Positions 32,897-43,924 of a stretch of DNA of 64,000 nucleotides are shown here, one piece after another (the stretch's first letter is position 1; each line of letters opens with the position of its first letter). Source of the stretch: Atherix ibis (taxonomy: Eukaryota > Arthropoda > Insecta > Diptera > Athericidae). The stretch lies in contig OY282609.1 of NCBI GenBank assembly GCA_958298945.1, forward strand, positions 31,407,212-31,471,211. Reading direction: 5' to 3'. The notes beneath the pieces were generated by a model, which was given only the letters and a program-made list of their open reading frames with translations, ran no database searches and was not told the origin of the DNA. Position numbers and translations under genes: made by a program.

Positions 32897-34201
32897 AGTT
32901 CGGCTGAAAAGTTTAGAACGTTGACGTCTAGATGGCACCTCTTGCCCTCTTTGACAGGAATCATTTGAAGCAAGGTGCTGTGTGATAATTAAGTAGATTA
33001 AAAAATCTACTTAATTATCACACAGCACCTTGCTTCAAATGATTCCTGTCAAAATTTGACAGCAATCGGTCGATTGGTTCGTGAGATATAGCATTTTGAG
33101 TGGAGCAACTTTTGTTATTGAAAAAAAAATGGATAAAGACGAATTTCGTGTATTGATAAAGCATTGCTTTTTGATGAAAAAAAATACAGTGGAAACCAAA
33201 GCATGATTTGACAAACGTTATCCGGACTCTGCTCCAGCTATTTCAACTGTGGAATATTGGTTTCGTCAATTTCGAACTGGTCGTACGAGCACAGTTGATG
33301 CAGAACGCAGTGGACGCCCAAAAGAGGTGGTTACGGCAGAAAACATCAAAAAAATCCACAAAATAATTTTAAATGACCGTAAAGTGAAGTTGAGCGAGAT
33401 AGCTGAGATTCTGAAGATATCGAAAGAGCGTGTTGGACATATCGTGCATGAATATTTGGGCATGCGAAAGCTGTGTGCAAAGTGGGTGCCGCGTGAGCTC
33501 ACTGTGGACCAAAAACAACAACGTGTTGATGATTCTGAGCAGTGTTTGGAGCTGTTCAAGCGCAATAAACCCGAATTTTTGCGTCGATATGTGACAATGG
33601 ATGAAACATGGCTCCGTCACTACACTCCAGAGTCCAATCGGCAGTCGGCAGAGTGGAGAGCGAGCGACGAACCGAATCCAAAGCGTGGAAAGACGCAACA
33701 GTCGGCTGGCAAGGTGATGGCTTGGAAAGACGCAACAGTATTTTGGGATGCGCATGGTATAATATTCATTGTCTATCTCCAGAAGGGAGAAATCGCTAAG
33801 AAACGGCCTCATTTGAAGAAGACAAAAGTGTTGTTTCACCAAGACAATGCACCGTGTCACAAGTCGATGAAAACGATGGTCAAACTCAATGAATTAGGCT
33901 ACGAATTGCTTCCCCATCCACCGTATTCTTCAGATCTGGCCCCCAGCGACTTTTTCCTGTTTGTAGACCTCAAGAGAATGCTCGCTGGCAAGAAATTTAA
34001 GACCGATGATGAAGTGATTGCCGAAACTGAGGCCTATTTTGAGGCAAAACCGAAAGAGTACTATAAAAATGGTATCGAAAAGTAGGAAGATCGCTATAAT
34101 CGCTGTATCGCCCTCGAAGGCAACTACGTTGAATAATAAAAATGAATTTTGCAAAAAAAAATATTTCTACTGTGTTTTGTTCTAAACTTTTCAGCCGAAC
34201 T
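32897..34201 (+). mobile_element. Irritans-type (Himar1-like) mariner, nearly complete
   Basis: Both inverted ends are present (agttcggctgaaaagtttag inward), next to TA. The transposase reads from ATG 33,129 (MDKDEFRVLIKHCFL) to the usual C-terminus (RCIALEGNYVE, stop at 34,133). It carries the HTH (SGRPKEVVTAENIKKIHK), WVPREL linker, and all three catalytic Asp blocks: TMDETWLRHY, FHQDNAPCH and YSSDLAPSDFF. Defects: TGA at about 33,211 where the family has Trp, TAG at 34,083 where it has Leu, a small duplicated AWKDATV segment, and about 15 residues missing around 33,785. The 5' UTR has a 50-bp perfect palindrome. Confidence 0.9.
32950..33053. repeat. Perfect 50-bp inverted repeat with 4-base loop
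   Basis: Arms 32,950-32,999 and 33,004-33,053 are complementary at all 50 positions. It lies between the left end and the start codon of the Himar1-like element; only one arm's sequence belongs to the ordinary 5' UTR. Confidence 0.95.
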
Positions 34202-35384
34202 ATTACTTTTTGGACTTGAAAAGTTTTTCGCAAATTATTAAAAGATTTACAAATTTTCCACACCGCCTAAAATATCCAGAAATTTATTGTATTTCCATTT
34301 ACTACTTTCCAATGAAAAGTAAGTCAAACTTTATCAATATTGAAATTTTTCTTAATACAATAAATTTGCTGATGATATCGTTTCCGAACTTCTGATAATG
34401 TGGCACTTTTCGAGGAAAAGGCTTTTCCGTGTACGTATTTTATACAGGAAATCACGGTGTATACAAATAGAATTGCTCTGAAAATTTTCAGTTGTGAAGT
34501 GAACGAAATTCCTTGTTTTTGTGGGAGGTAATGGATGATCGGTAGTAGTAGGGGAATCATTTTTACCTAACAAGAACTAATGGCATAGAAGGAGGCCCGG
34601 GATGTTTCAACTTCTGTACTCGATATTCAATTACTTCCGGAAAAAGAATGTTTCGAATCGTAAAATACCGATTTTATCACGATTTCCACTTTATTTTCCA
34701 CTGTGAATTGTTGAAGTTCATGAAAGCTAGTGACAATATATTTTCCATATTTTGCCACTGCAATTTTCTCTGAAAAAAAAAAAATGCCGAAATAATTTTC
34801 TTTCGTCTCTGCCTTCAACAAAAACGATTTTGCATAAAGTTTGAAAATTACTAGCTATAATTGAGAAAATAATTTACTTTTGTTCGTTTTGTTCGATTTT
34901 CAATCAAGTTTTAATTAATATATGAAAAGAAGAAATTGGAAAATGTTATCTTTGGTGGAGTGTTTTTATTTAAATCGAAGTACTATAATTTTCCTATACC
35001 CCGGAGAGGGTTGAATTTTTCTTATTTTAATTATGAGAGATGCTACAGTTTTTGGCTTCTTTTCAACTTCCTTTTATATACTGTATCCCTTTGGTGATTA
35101 TTAAAGATTTTATAAATCATGTTTTGACCTAAAAATAACTGCAAACAAAAATTAATTTTTGTTTGGAGCAAAATTTTCAAATATCAAGTTTTGTAATTAA
35201 CTTTTTATTTAAGTCATCAATAACAATCTAATTTCTATTTATATTTATCTATTGTCGAAAATCAAATAAAAATCAATTCTAGAATCATTTGTATGGTAAA
35301 AATTGTATTCGTTAAATAACATTTATGTTTATTTTACTTTGACATTTTATCACAAAAGAAAGAGTGTTCGTTATCTCTGATTAA
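34202..35384. other. AT-rich stretch, no recognised gene
   Basis: Short frames at 34,324-34,573 and 34,627-34,821 (minus) have no recognisable domain. No terminal repeats. Confidence 0.4.
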
Positions 35385-35757
35385 TAACCGAGAAACGGTT
35401 GGTCTGGAAACGGACGCTACAGACCAGAAGTAAACTTAACTTCGCATCCTAGATAATGGGTCTAAAATGATACTCGTAATAAAAAGTGAATTTTTACAAT
35501 ATAATGCGGTTTTGAAACCGATATGATCTTACGGACTCAAACTTTGTGGGTTGACTAAGCATTTAAATTCTTATCGAATCCAGACACTTTAATTCCGAAT
35601 CCTTCGAAAATGTGTCAATGCTATGCTGCATTTTATGTACAAAATCCTGTTATTCATTGTGTTCTAAATGTTCACTCGTTCGTGAACTGTGCAGCTCTCT
35701 TTATAAAAAAAATCATTCGCATCTATCTTGTCATTTTAATCTCTTAGCAAGAAACTG
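35385..35757 (+). mobile_element. Jockey-like LINE 3' fragment
   Basis: It aligns throughout with 42,730-43,060 of the Jockey-like LINE (matching blocks: ttctgaaacc, cttatggactc-like, gttcgactaagcatt-like, tccgaatccttcg). The encoded C-terminal ORF is broken. Confidence 0.65.
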
Positions 35758-36010
35758 TTCATTTATAAGGTTTCTTACCGTAGCTCAATAAGCGGAGAAC
35801 AAACCGAAGAACTCTTAAAACAAAAATTGGTACTACAGGAATCGAGGTGCCCTATAGAGTTAAAACACGCTGGTTCCGACAATGGTGAGGCGCCTTTTAC
35901 AGCAACGTGGTAGCGGTCGTAAATACCAACATCGTGGGTACGGTCTCCGGACCGCTGGTAGGAGATACTGGTAATTATCTCGGGCGCTGTCACTGCTTAG
36001 ATAGGCTTCC
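35758..36010 (+). mobile_element. R1-like LINE 3' UTR fragment
   Basis: Matches 56,913-57,140 (shared gaatcgaggtgcccta/c and attatctcgggcgctgtcac). It follows the Jockey fragment directly. Confidence 0.7.
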
Positions 36011-36059
36011 AAAAACAAATAGTTTGAGTAACGCCAGATAAGTAAAAAAGAATATATAA

Positions 36060-36490
36060 CTGTTGGTCAACCACCAACAATCCATTAACATCCTTACCGT
36101 AATTCTGGTAACAAAAACTGCTCAGAATTCGAATAGGGCATACTGCTCTCAGCCGTAACTTTATTTTTGGAAACCACATATCCTATCTGCCAATCCTGTG
36201 GTGTTCTGCTAACAATTATACATATATTAACCAAATGTAAGCAAATCAGTAATTTTCTGAAGTAGAGTGTCTCCCGTAGCGCTTAAATCCCAAAAAATTT
36301 CATTTTTAAGTCCCTTCTTCAATCTGATCCAACAAAGTAATATGCTCCACAAAATTTAACTAATTCTCACTGTTCTATCTTTCCAAAAACAGATAAGCTT
36401 CATTTAGAAACTGTTAATGCCCAGTCACAGAAAACTTGAGGTGGCAAAATGGCCCTATGGTCTAAAGGACCTTACATACAAAGAAACGAA
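36060..36490 (+). mobile_element. I/LOA-like LINE 3' fragment
   Basis: The translation TTYPICQSCGVLLTIIHIL matches the Cys/His segment near the C-terminus of this LINE type. The fragment ends in the family tail (aaaatggccctatggtctaa, then gacctta and an A-rich run). Confidence 0.55.
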
Positions 36491-37105
36491 CAAATACATT
36501 TAACAAACATCTGTCAATGGTACCCTGTCCTTAGTTGTTAAGCTTAAAATAACGAAACAATATACAATTTACTAAATATTACGCCATTTTCATTTAACAT
36601 ATATTAAATATTTTATGCTTTATTGACATATGAAAATATTAAAAATCGAATATGCAAACACAAAAATAATTAAAATATTTTGTTTCGGAAATATTTTTTA
36701 TAATCTTAAATTTTTCATAGATGGCACTACGTTGGTTATGGCATTACATAAATATGTTGTCGTCATTATAAAAGTGAATGGGTAATTACTACGTTCATGC
36801 TTGACAAAATGAATACCTTCGAGACGGCATTTATTGAGTACTAGCCTCAGAAGCTATGGGTGCATACATGCCATGGATGATGAGCGATGAGTTGATATGG
36901 CTTAAGGCAACTAGATAGGTTCCTACACAAAAATTCTATTCAATTATTTCTAAAATTATTTTGCAAGAATGGAAATTACAAATATTTGCTTATAGTGAAA
37001 CACAATAAATTGATTTTAATTTACTCTACAAATCCAACTATTTATAAAAATGGGTAAATTTATTATTACTTGTTAAAAGCTATATTAGGTATTAGATTAA
37101 AACGA
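36491..37105. other. AT-rich stretch, nothing recognised
   Basis: No open frame or repeat homology visible. Confidence 0.4.
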
Positions 37106-37600
37106 ACTTAAAATTCAGCTTGCCGATATCGGTCATAATTATAAATGTAAATAAGCAGAGTGTTCGGTATGCTTCCATTTCATGGAGAATGGTGTTTTCA
37201 AACACTCTGAAAGTCTACAAAATTTACTTCCATCACCCACGTTTTTTTTTGGTTAGAAACCACACGTTCTGTCTTCTAATTCTGCGCCGTTCTACCAACT
37301 CTTGCACATATAGTAAGTAAATGTCAACCAAATCCGAAGTTTACTGTCGCGTATGGACCCTCTCTCCCATAATGGAGGTCTTAGATTCAAAAATTTATTT
37401 TCTAAGTCTTCCTTTTAACCCGACATACTGCACAAAATTTAAAGAACTCTATCTGGGACATTGGTTTTGGAAACTGGTACCACCCACTTACACGGAACTT
37501 TGAACTCACCAAATAGGCTCATGTTCGTTGAGCTGTAAAATGGCCCCTGACTCATGTCTGAGAGGACTTAACAAACAAACAAACGAATCATCTCGGCCCC
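37106..37600 (+). mobile_element. I/LOA-like LINE 3' fragment
   Basis: Same C-terminal segment (decayed, near 37,200-37,310) and the same kind of tail (aaaatggcccctgactcatg, then aggactta and a CAAA-rich end) as 36,060-36,490. Confidence 0.5.
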
Positions 37601-37794
37601 GGGCTATCGGTCGTTGTTTTCGGATTTCCGATACGATTCTAAAATATACCTTGCATTTTTTATTTTAATTAAAATAAAATAATTTTCTATTGGGTGAAAA
37701 AACTTAGGATCCTTTTTTACTAATAAGATTAGTTTCAAAGCATTCGGGAAATTGGAGCAGCACCAGATATTGCGATTTCACTTTGCACTTTGCA

Positions 37795-38742
37795 TCAAGC
37801 AATTATCAATTATCAATGAGCAACAAACAAAAAGCAACCAGCAACAGACAATAAGCAATAGGCAATAGACAATAAGCAATAAGCAATAAGCACTCAGCAA
37901 CAAGCACTAAGCAACAAACAGCAAGCAATTAGCAACAAGCTATTAGGAATTAGCAACCAGCAATTAGCAATTAGCAACAAGCAATTAGCAACAATCAATA
38001 AGCAACAAACAACAAGCAATTAGCAATTAGCTACAAGTAACAAGCAAAAAAAAAGCAACAAGCAATAAGCAATTAGAAATAAGCAACAAGCAACAAGCAA
38101 CAAACAACAAGCAACAAGCTATAAGCAATAAGCAACAAGCTATAAGCAATAAGCAACAAGTAGTTATCAATAAGCAATAAGCAACAAGCAACAAGCAATT
38201 AGCATCAAGCAATAAGCACCAAGCAACAAGCAACAAGCAACAAGCAACAAGCAACAAGCGATTAGTAATTAGCAATTAGCAACAAGCAACAAATAACAAA
38301 CAACAAGCTATAAGCAATAAGCAACAAGTAGTTAGCAATAAGGAATAAGCAACAAGCAACAAGCAATTAGCATCAAGCAATAAGCACCAAGCAACAAGCA
38401 ACAAGCAACAAGCAACAAGCAACAAGCAATTAGTAATTAGCAATTAGCAACAAGCAACAAACAACAAACAACAAGCTATAAGCAATAAGCAACAAGTAGT
38501 TAGCAATAAGCAATAAGCAACAAGCAACAAGCAATTAGCATCAAGCAATAAGCACCAAGTAACAAGAAACAAGCAACAAGCAATTAGCAACAAGCAACAA
38601 GCAACAACCAATTAGTAGTTAGCAATTAGCAACAAGCATCAAGCATCAAGCATCAAGCAATAAGCAACAAGCAACAAACAATAAAGAACAAACAGCAAAG
38701 AGCAAATAACAAACAACAAACAACAAACAACAAACAACAAAT
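37795..38742 (+). repeat. 7-bp satellite with 168-bp higher-order repeat
   Basis: The block is built from the 7-mers agcaaca, agcaata, agcaatt and close variants. The marker variant tagttA/agc recurs at 38,161, 38,329 and 38,497, exactly 168 bp (24 monomers) apart, so a higher-order unit amplified at least three times. The minus strand reads as an open Leu/Cys-rich peptide because of the repeat; that frame is not a gene. Confidence 0.9.
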
Positions 38743-38774
38743 TGTGAAAATAATTATACAATTGTTGCCTTAAT

Positions 38775-39120
38775 TCAAGTTCTTCGCGGTTGTCGAGGAT
38801 CATTTGTTTCGTTGACCATGTTAACTATTTCATCCTCATCTAGTTCTTCGTCTCTCCTAAATCCACGAAACCTTCTCCTTCTATTGTATGTGCCAACTCC
38901 GTCATCAGAGAATAATTATACTCCAATGGTAATTTAGAATTCTCACCTCCAACTATAATACATCTGGTTAGATTTTTTTCTACCAGGCCTCGAGCGTTGA
39001 TTGCTTAAACTCTGTATATGACGCTCCAAAATGCTCAACACCATCTAAGATTTTTTCCAAGCATCCGAATCGAACGTATTTTAAGTTTTCTTAAATGCGG
39101 AATTGTATGATTTTAGTTTA
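38775..39120 (-). pseudogene. Decayed coding-like remnant of unknown origin
   Basis: On the minus strand three neighbouring frames carry protein-like segments in order: VEHFGASYTEFKQSTLEAW, then LTRCIIVGGENSKLPLEYN, then RRRRFRGFRRDEELDEDEIV with a stop at 38,777. Frame changes between them suggest a broken gene or TE ORF. I do not recognise the family. Confidence 0.35.
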
Positions 39121-39899
39121 AAAATAATTAAAATGAGTTCTTAAGTCTATATAAACGTAAAATGAATAATAATAAATATAAAGATAGTTGGTCAAAACTT
39201 AGGACTTTCAACTAAAGTTAATCTAAAGGTTGCCTTGATATATTTGCGATTGAATAACTGTGTAAACTGTGAATATGCCAGTTTATCTGTTAATAAAAAT
39301 AAGTTTTTGCCATTTTTACAATGATGCCACTTGTGGTACTAAATAAGTGGTTTGATGAAACAACAGAAAAGTGCTGTGGAAACATATTGTTTAGTAGTTG
39401 AAATTTACGGTGATTATTGTACATCGAATGGAGTATGTGAGAACTGCTTTCGGCGATTTCAAGATGGTGATTAAAAACAATAATGCAAAGGAGCATTAAA
39501 AATATGAAGACGCAGAACTGTTAAAATTTACTCTAAGTTAACTTTAATGGTTGTGAATCTTTTGAAACTTTTGGTAAAACTATTGTTTATCGACATGTAC
39601 CAACCCCCTTCACTTTCTCCCGTCAAGTTATTTTATGTCAGAAATATTAATATCGTTTAGATGTGTTTTCATATTGAAAATAACAATCCCTCTTTTTCTC
39701 TAGTTTTCAGAAAGATCCTAATTTTAGCAGAACCTTAGTAAAGGCTTAACCGCAACAGAAAACACTAGAAGTTACAAGTATAGGATTTTCACAAAATAAG
39801 ATAATTATATTCTGAAAATATCATTCAAATGGCTCGCCCCTGCTTCGTGTAAAGAACCGAATACAATGTTTACAATTTCTGACCACCTTTGCCAATAAA
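39121..39899. other. AT-rich stretch, nothing recognised
   Basis: Only short frames (39,290-39,496 minus) with no motif. Confidence 0.4.
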
Positions 39900-40800
39900 T
39901 CAGTTCTTATTCGACGTTTTTGGTGTACAATATTCAATTTTAATGCATCAATAATTGCTGGTTTGTTGACATAGACAAAATGACTTCCAATAAGTCCACA
40001 AGAAGCAGTCCAAAAGTGTTAAATCATGATTTCTTGGAGGTCATTGTACAACTGCATTTCTTGATATCGACTATCCAAACGTTTTCTGCAATAAATCGAT
40101 TGTACCATGGGCTGTGTGGCACGTAGTGCCGTCTAGCCTACACCACATGTTCGTTCAGATAAAGGTCGTTATCATCGATATTATGTACCGCTCACTACTG
40201 ACAGTGATAAAAAAATAAGTACCGATGATGCTACCGATAACATTTACCCCACCAAACAGCAATTTTGTTGATTTACCGATTTATAGAGATGAAAATGCGC
40301 CTTATCTGAGGAGTGGGTTTTCTGGAAAAAATCAGAATCATTTTCAAGTTGTTCTGAAAGTTTACGGCGTTCGCGATGGTTAAACGGCTTCAATTCTTGT
40401 CTGATCAGAATTTTGTGAGGATATAAGCCCATATCCAATCGTAAAATGAGCAATGTTGTGGAAGACAGTTCCAAATGTTGAGAACGCCTTAAAATCGATA
40501 AATCGGGGTCTTCATCCACACTTGCCTCCACGGCAGCAATGTTCTCGACACTTTGTCCGTATCTTTGTCTTATTGTCACGGGAACATTGTGTTAAGAGAG
40601 ATTGCGTTCAAAATTCTCCACAATTTGATGAATAGCGAGCACATAAGACCGATTATGACGACTATAAATTGGAATAATAGCACGATAAGTTGCAATAAAA
40701 GAACGATTATTTTGATAAAATGAAAGTGGATAATTTTCAAGCGTTTTTGAAACGTGTTTGTCTTTCCATGAATAGATGGCAAATCTTACTGAATACAACT
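39900..40800 (-). mobile_element. Decayed DDE_3-type transposon
   Basis: The minus strand carries an N-terminal NNRSFIATYRAI block (40,700), a long open frame 40,244-40,579 (MTIRQRYGQSVENIAAVEAS, RRSQHLELSS, GLYPHKILIRQELKPF, SDKAHFHLYKSVNQQN) and a frameshifted C-terminal remnant near 39,960-40,080. It is the best-preserved of three related copies for the N-terminal half; the central catalytic part is missing. Confidence 0.7.
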
Positions 40801-40979
40801 GACAGTAATAGAAGATTTTGACATTTTAAATATGGTCACATGTAGTTATGACAAAATCGAGTAGGTTTGCGACTAGTAAGAATATCCTGTCGCCAAATAG
40901 TTTTTAGTGTAATGGGGAGTATAATTTACATTTCAATACTAATTAATACCACTCTTGAGGTCCTATCTCCTCCCACGCC

Positions 40980-43114
40980 CACATATTAGCCGACCAGTGC
41001 CGGAAATCTTCCCGATATTCTAGACTATTTCATAACCACACCTATTCATTCCATTAATACTACTATAGATACACTCCTTGACCTGAATTCCGACCATTCC
41101 CCTGTTCTCCTAACACTAGACACTTCTCCTTCCTTAAAATCCTATGCTGCCAAACTTGTAAATGGGAAAGTTGATTGGGACATTTTTAGACAGAACTTAG
41201 ACCAACAGATTCATTTACAACAAAGCCTTAAGAACGTACAAGAAATAGACGATGCCATAAACGAATTGACTGTTTGTATACAGAACTCCAATCACTAACG
41301 CCCACATAACTCATAACAAACCAACCATACAAGAACATGACTATAATCTTCCGCAAAAAATTTGCAGCTTGATAAGCGAGAAACTTCGAGCCAGGGCCCA
41401 GTGGCAACGTTCAAGAATGCCAAATGAGAAGAAAAAACTGAACCAACTACAACGAGAACTGAAACAAGAAATAATTAATTATAACAACGAACGATTTATT
41501 GAATACACAGAATCACTAACAACTAATAGGTCACTCTGGACAGCTACCAGACGAATTCTCAAAAACAAAACAGTTACACACCCGCTCCGAAATACCGACG
41601 GAACCTGGGCAAAAACGGATAAACAGAAATCCGACAAGTTTGGCAAACACTTAGAAAACAACTTTAAACCTCACGAAGATGTCCAAGACATTCTGCATGA
41701 CGAACAAATATTCCGACAAATATCAACTCAGTTGTCCATAAGTCCACCTCCTAAGTTTTTCACTCCTTCCGAAGTTAAATTCACAATAGAACACCTTTCC
41801 AATAAAAAGCCCCAGGATAAGATCTAATAACTTCAGAAATCCTGAAGCAAATTTCCAAAAAAACCCAAGTCCTTATAACCTATATTTATAATAGTATCCT
41901 CTGCACATCATTTTTTCCTTCCCTGCGGAAGTTTTCCATAATTAAGATGATCCCAAAACCCAATAAGCCCAAAAACCTTCCAAGCTCATATAGACCTAAA
42001 AGCTACCTTGCCATGTTATCAAAAATCCTAAAAAAATTAATCCTAAAACGCCTTTATCCCATTTTGAAACCGGGGGTGTCATTCTTCCATTCCACTATCC
42101 AACAGTGTCATCGCGTAGTCGACTACATAGCGTGTTCGCTAGAGCGAAAGGAATACTGCCCAGGCGTGTTTCTTGACATTTCGCATGCTTTCGACCGTGT
42201 ATGGCACCCTGGATTGCTTTGGAAGTTGCAGCGAGTCCTACCCTCGGGTTATTTCCATATCCTTAAATTTTGTCTCAGACCGATATTTTCAGGTAGCTGA
42301 AAATATTGAGTATTCTGACATTTATCCAATTTCCGCCGGTGTCCCTCAAGGAAGTATCATAGGTCCTATCCTTTATTACATTTATACCCATGACATTCCT
42401 TGCCACAAGAGCATCCTAACCACAATATATGCTGACAATACAGCCATCCTGACACATCACAAAGGTCCTTCCGCAGCCATTAGTATCCTACAGAACCATA
42501 TCTACTCCTTAGAAACTTGGTTCAAAAGGTGGAGAGTTAAGGTAAATGAGCAAAAATCTGCTCATGTAACTTGCACACTCTGCCGAGAACAAATTCCCGA
42601 CATAACCCTAAACGGCAGTATTATTCCACAAAAAAATAGCGTACGTTACCTTGGACTTATATTCGAAAAACGGTTAACCTGGCACCTTCATACGAAAACT
42701 AAGAGACGTGAACTTAACTGACGATACAAACAATTATTACGTCTCCTAGACAGTAAATCAAAATTTACAACAACAAGTAAACTATAACTATACAATACGG
42801 TTCTGAAACCAATATGGACATATGGTCTAGAACTTTGGGGTTCGACTAAGCATTCCAACTCCCTTCCAATCCAATCCCTACAATCCCGAATCCTTCGTAA
42901 AATTTTCAATGCGCCCTTTTATGTGCAAAACACTGTTATCCACCGTGACCTAAATGTTCCATTTGTTCTTGAACTATGCATCTCCCGATATAAAAAATTC
43001 CATTCGCATCTATCCTTCCACCCTAATCCTTTAGGAAGGGAACTTTTCACTCCCACCCTTCCAGTATACACCCATCGACGTTTAAAACGGCGATGGCCGA
43101 GAGATTCTCTAAAA
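40980..43114 (+). mobile_element. Jockey-like LINE, 5' truncated
   Basis: Starts inside the endonuclease (DYFITTPIHSINTTIDTLLD, then NSDHSPVLLTLD near 41,100). Next comes a linker frame (41,369-41,827) and the RT: SSYRPKSYLAMLSKILKKLI, GVFLDISHAFDRVWHPGLLW, ISAGVPQGSIIGPILYYIYT and TTIYADNTAIL. The YADD box reads YADN, so catalysis is lost. A frameshift lies near 42,290 and stops at 41,300, 41,827 and 42,720. The 3' end is cut by the Helitron-like insertion at about 43,115. Confidence 0.85.
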
Positions 43115-43469
43115 TCTAATATATAAAAGTCAAAATATGTATGTTCGTTCGTTCGTTTGTCCACAATTCTTCTCTACGTCACTACAATACTTTTCTGAAA
43201 TACCAGGCGCTCATACAAAATGCAAAACCGTGTTCTCTTTTCTACTCTGTCTTTTCTCCTAACCCCTCACCTTATTCCTCATTGCGAGACCTTGTCGTGC
43301 CCGTGTCGTGATAGCCTTAGAAGAGTCGAGTAGTATAAGTATTAGAAATGTGTCATGGTTGAGTAAACAAATGGCTGGATCTAAGGCTGTGGAAGTAAGC
43401 GCTGGGTACGTGATGATTTTGTTTCTGATTTTCTGACTTTTTTATGAATGCCTGGTACTTCAGAAATGA

Positions 43470-43840
43470 AAATGAACTTCTAGAAAATTTAAGGAAACTC
43501 TGGAAAATTGGAAAATATGAAAATCTTCTTAAATGTTTAATGAGAGTCCATAAATTTCTACAAAATTAAAGGAAACTCTGGAAAATTGGAAAATATGAAA
43601 ATCTTCTTAAATGTTTAATGAGAGTCCATAAACTTCTAGAAAATTTAAGTAAACACAGGAAAATCCGAAAATATGAAAATCTTCTAGAATGCTTTTTGAA
43701 AGTCTGGAAACTTCAAGAAAATTTAAGGAAACTCTGGAAAATTCGAATATATTTAAGTCTTCTAAAATGCTTCATGAAATTCTGGAAACTTCTTGAAAGT
43801 TTAAAAAAACTCTAGAAAATTCGAATATTTTAAAAAATTG
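43470..43840 (+). repeat. 78-bp tandem repeat, about 4.5 units
   Basis: The landmark aaggaaactctgg (with variants) occurs at 43,491, 43,569, 43,647, 43,725 and 43,803: exactly 78 bp each time. Units diverge progressively from left to right. It lies in the leader of the Helitron-like element. Confidence 0.9.
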
Positions 43841-43924
43841 TATAAAAAGCCGCGAAGTGCTGAAAAATGTTCATTAGCAAATCGCAAGTTTTGAAATTGA
43901 AAGTGAAGTGAAAATTAATTTAAA

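Noticed and set aside
33266..33860. Minus-strand frames of 99 and 163 codons
   Set aside because: Antisense to the Himar1-like transposase, with no independent coding character.
38027..38275. Minus-strand Leu/Cys-rich open frame resembling a membrane protein
   Set aside because: It is the 7-bp satellite translated; every frame of such DNA gives a periodic peptide.
37795..38742. Telomeric repeat or CRISPR-like array
   Set aside because: The monomer is not the insect telomere motif, and there are no unique spacers between fixed repeats.
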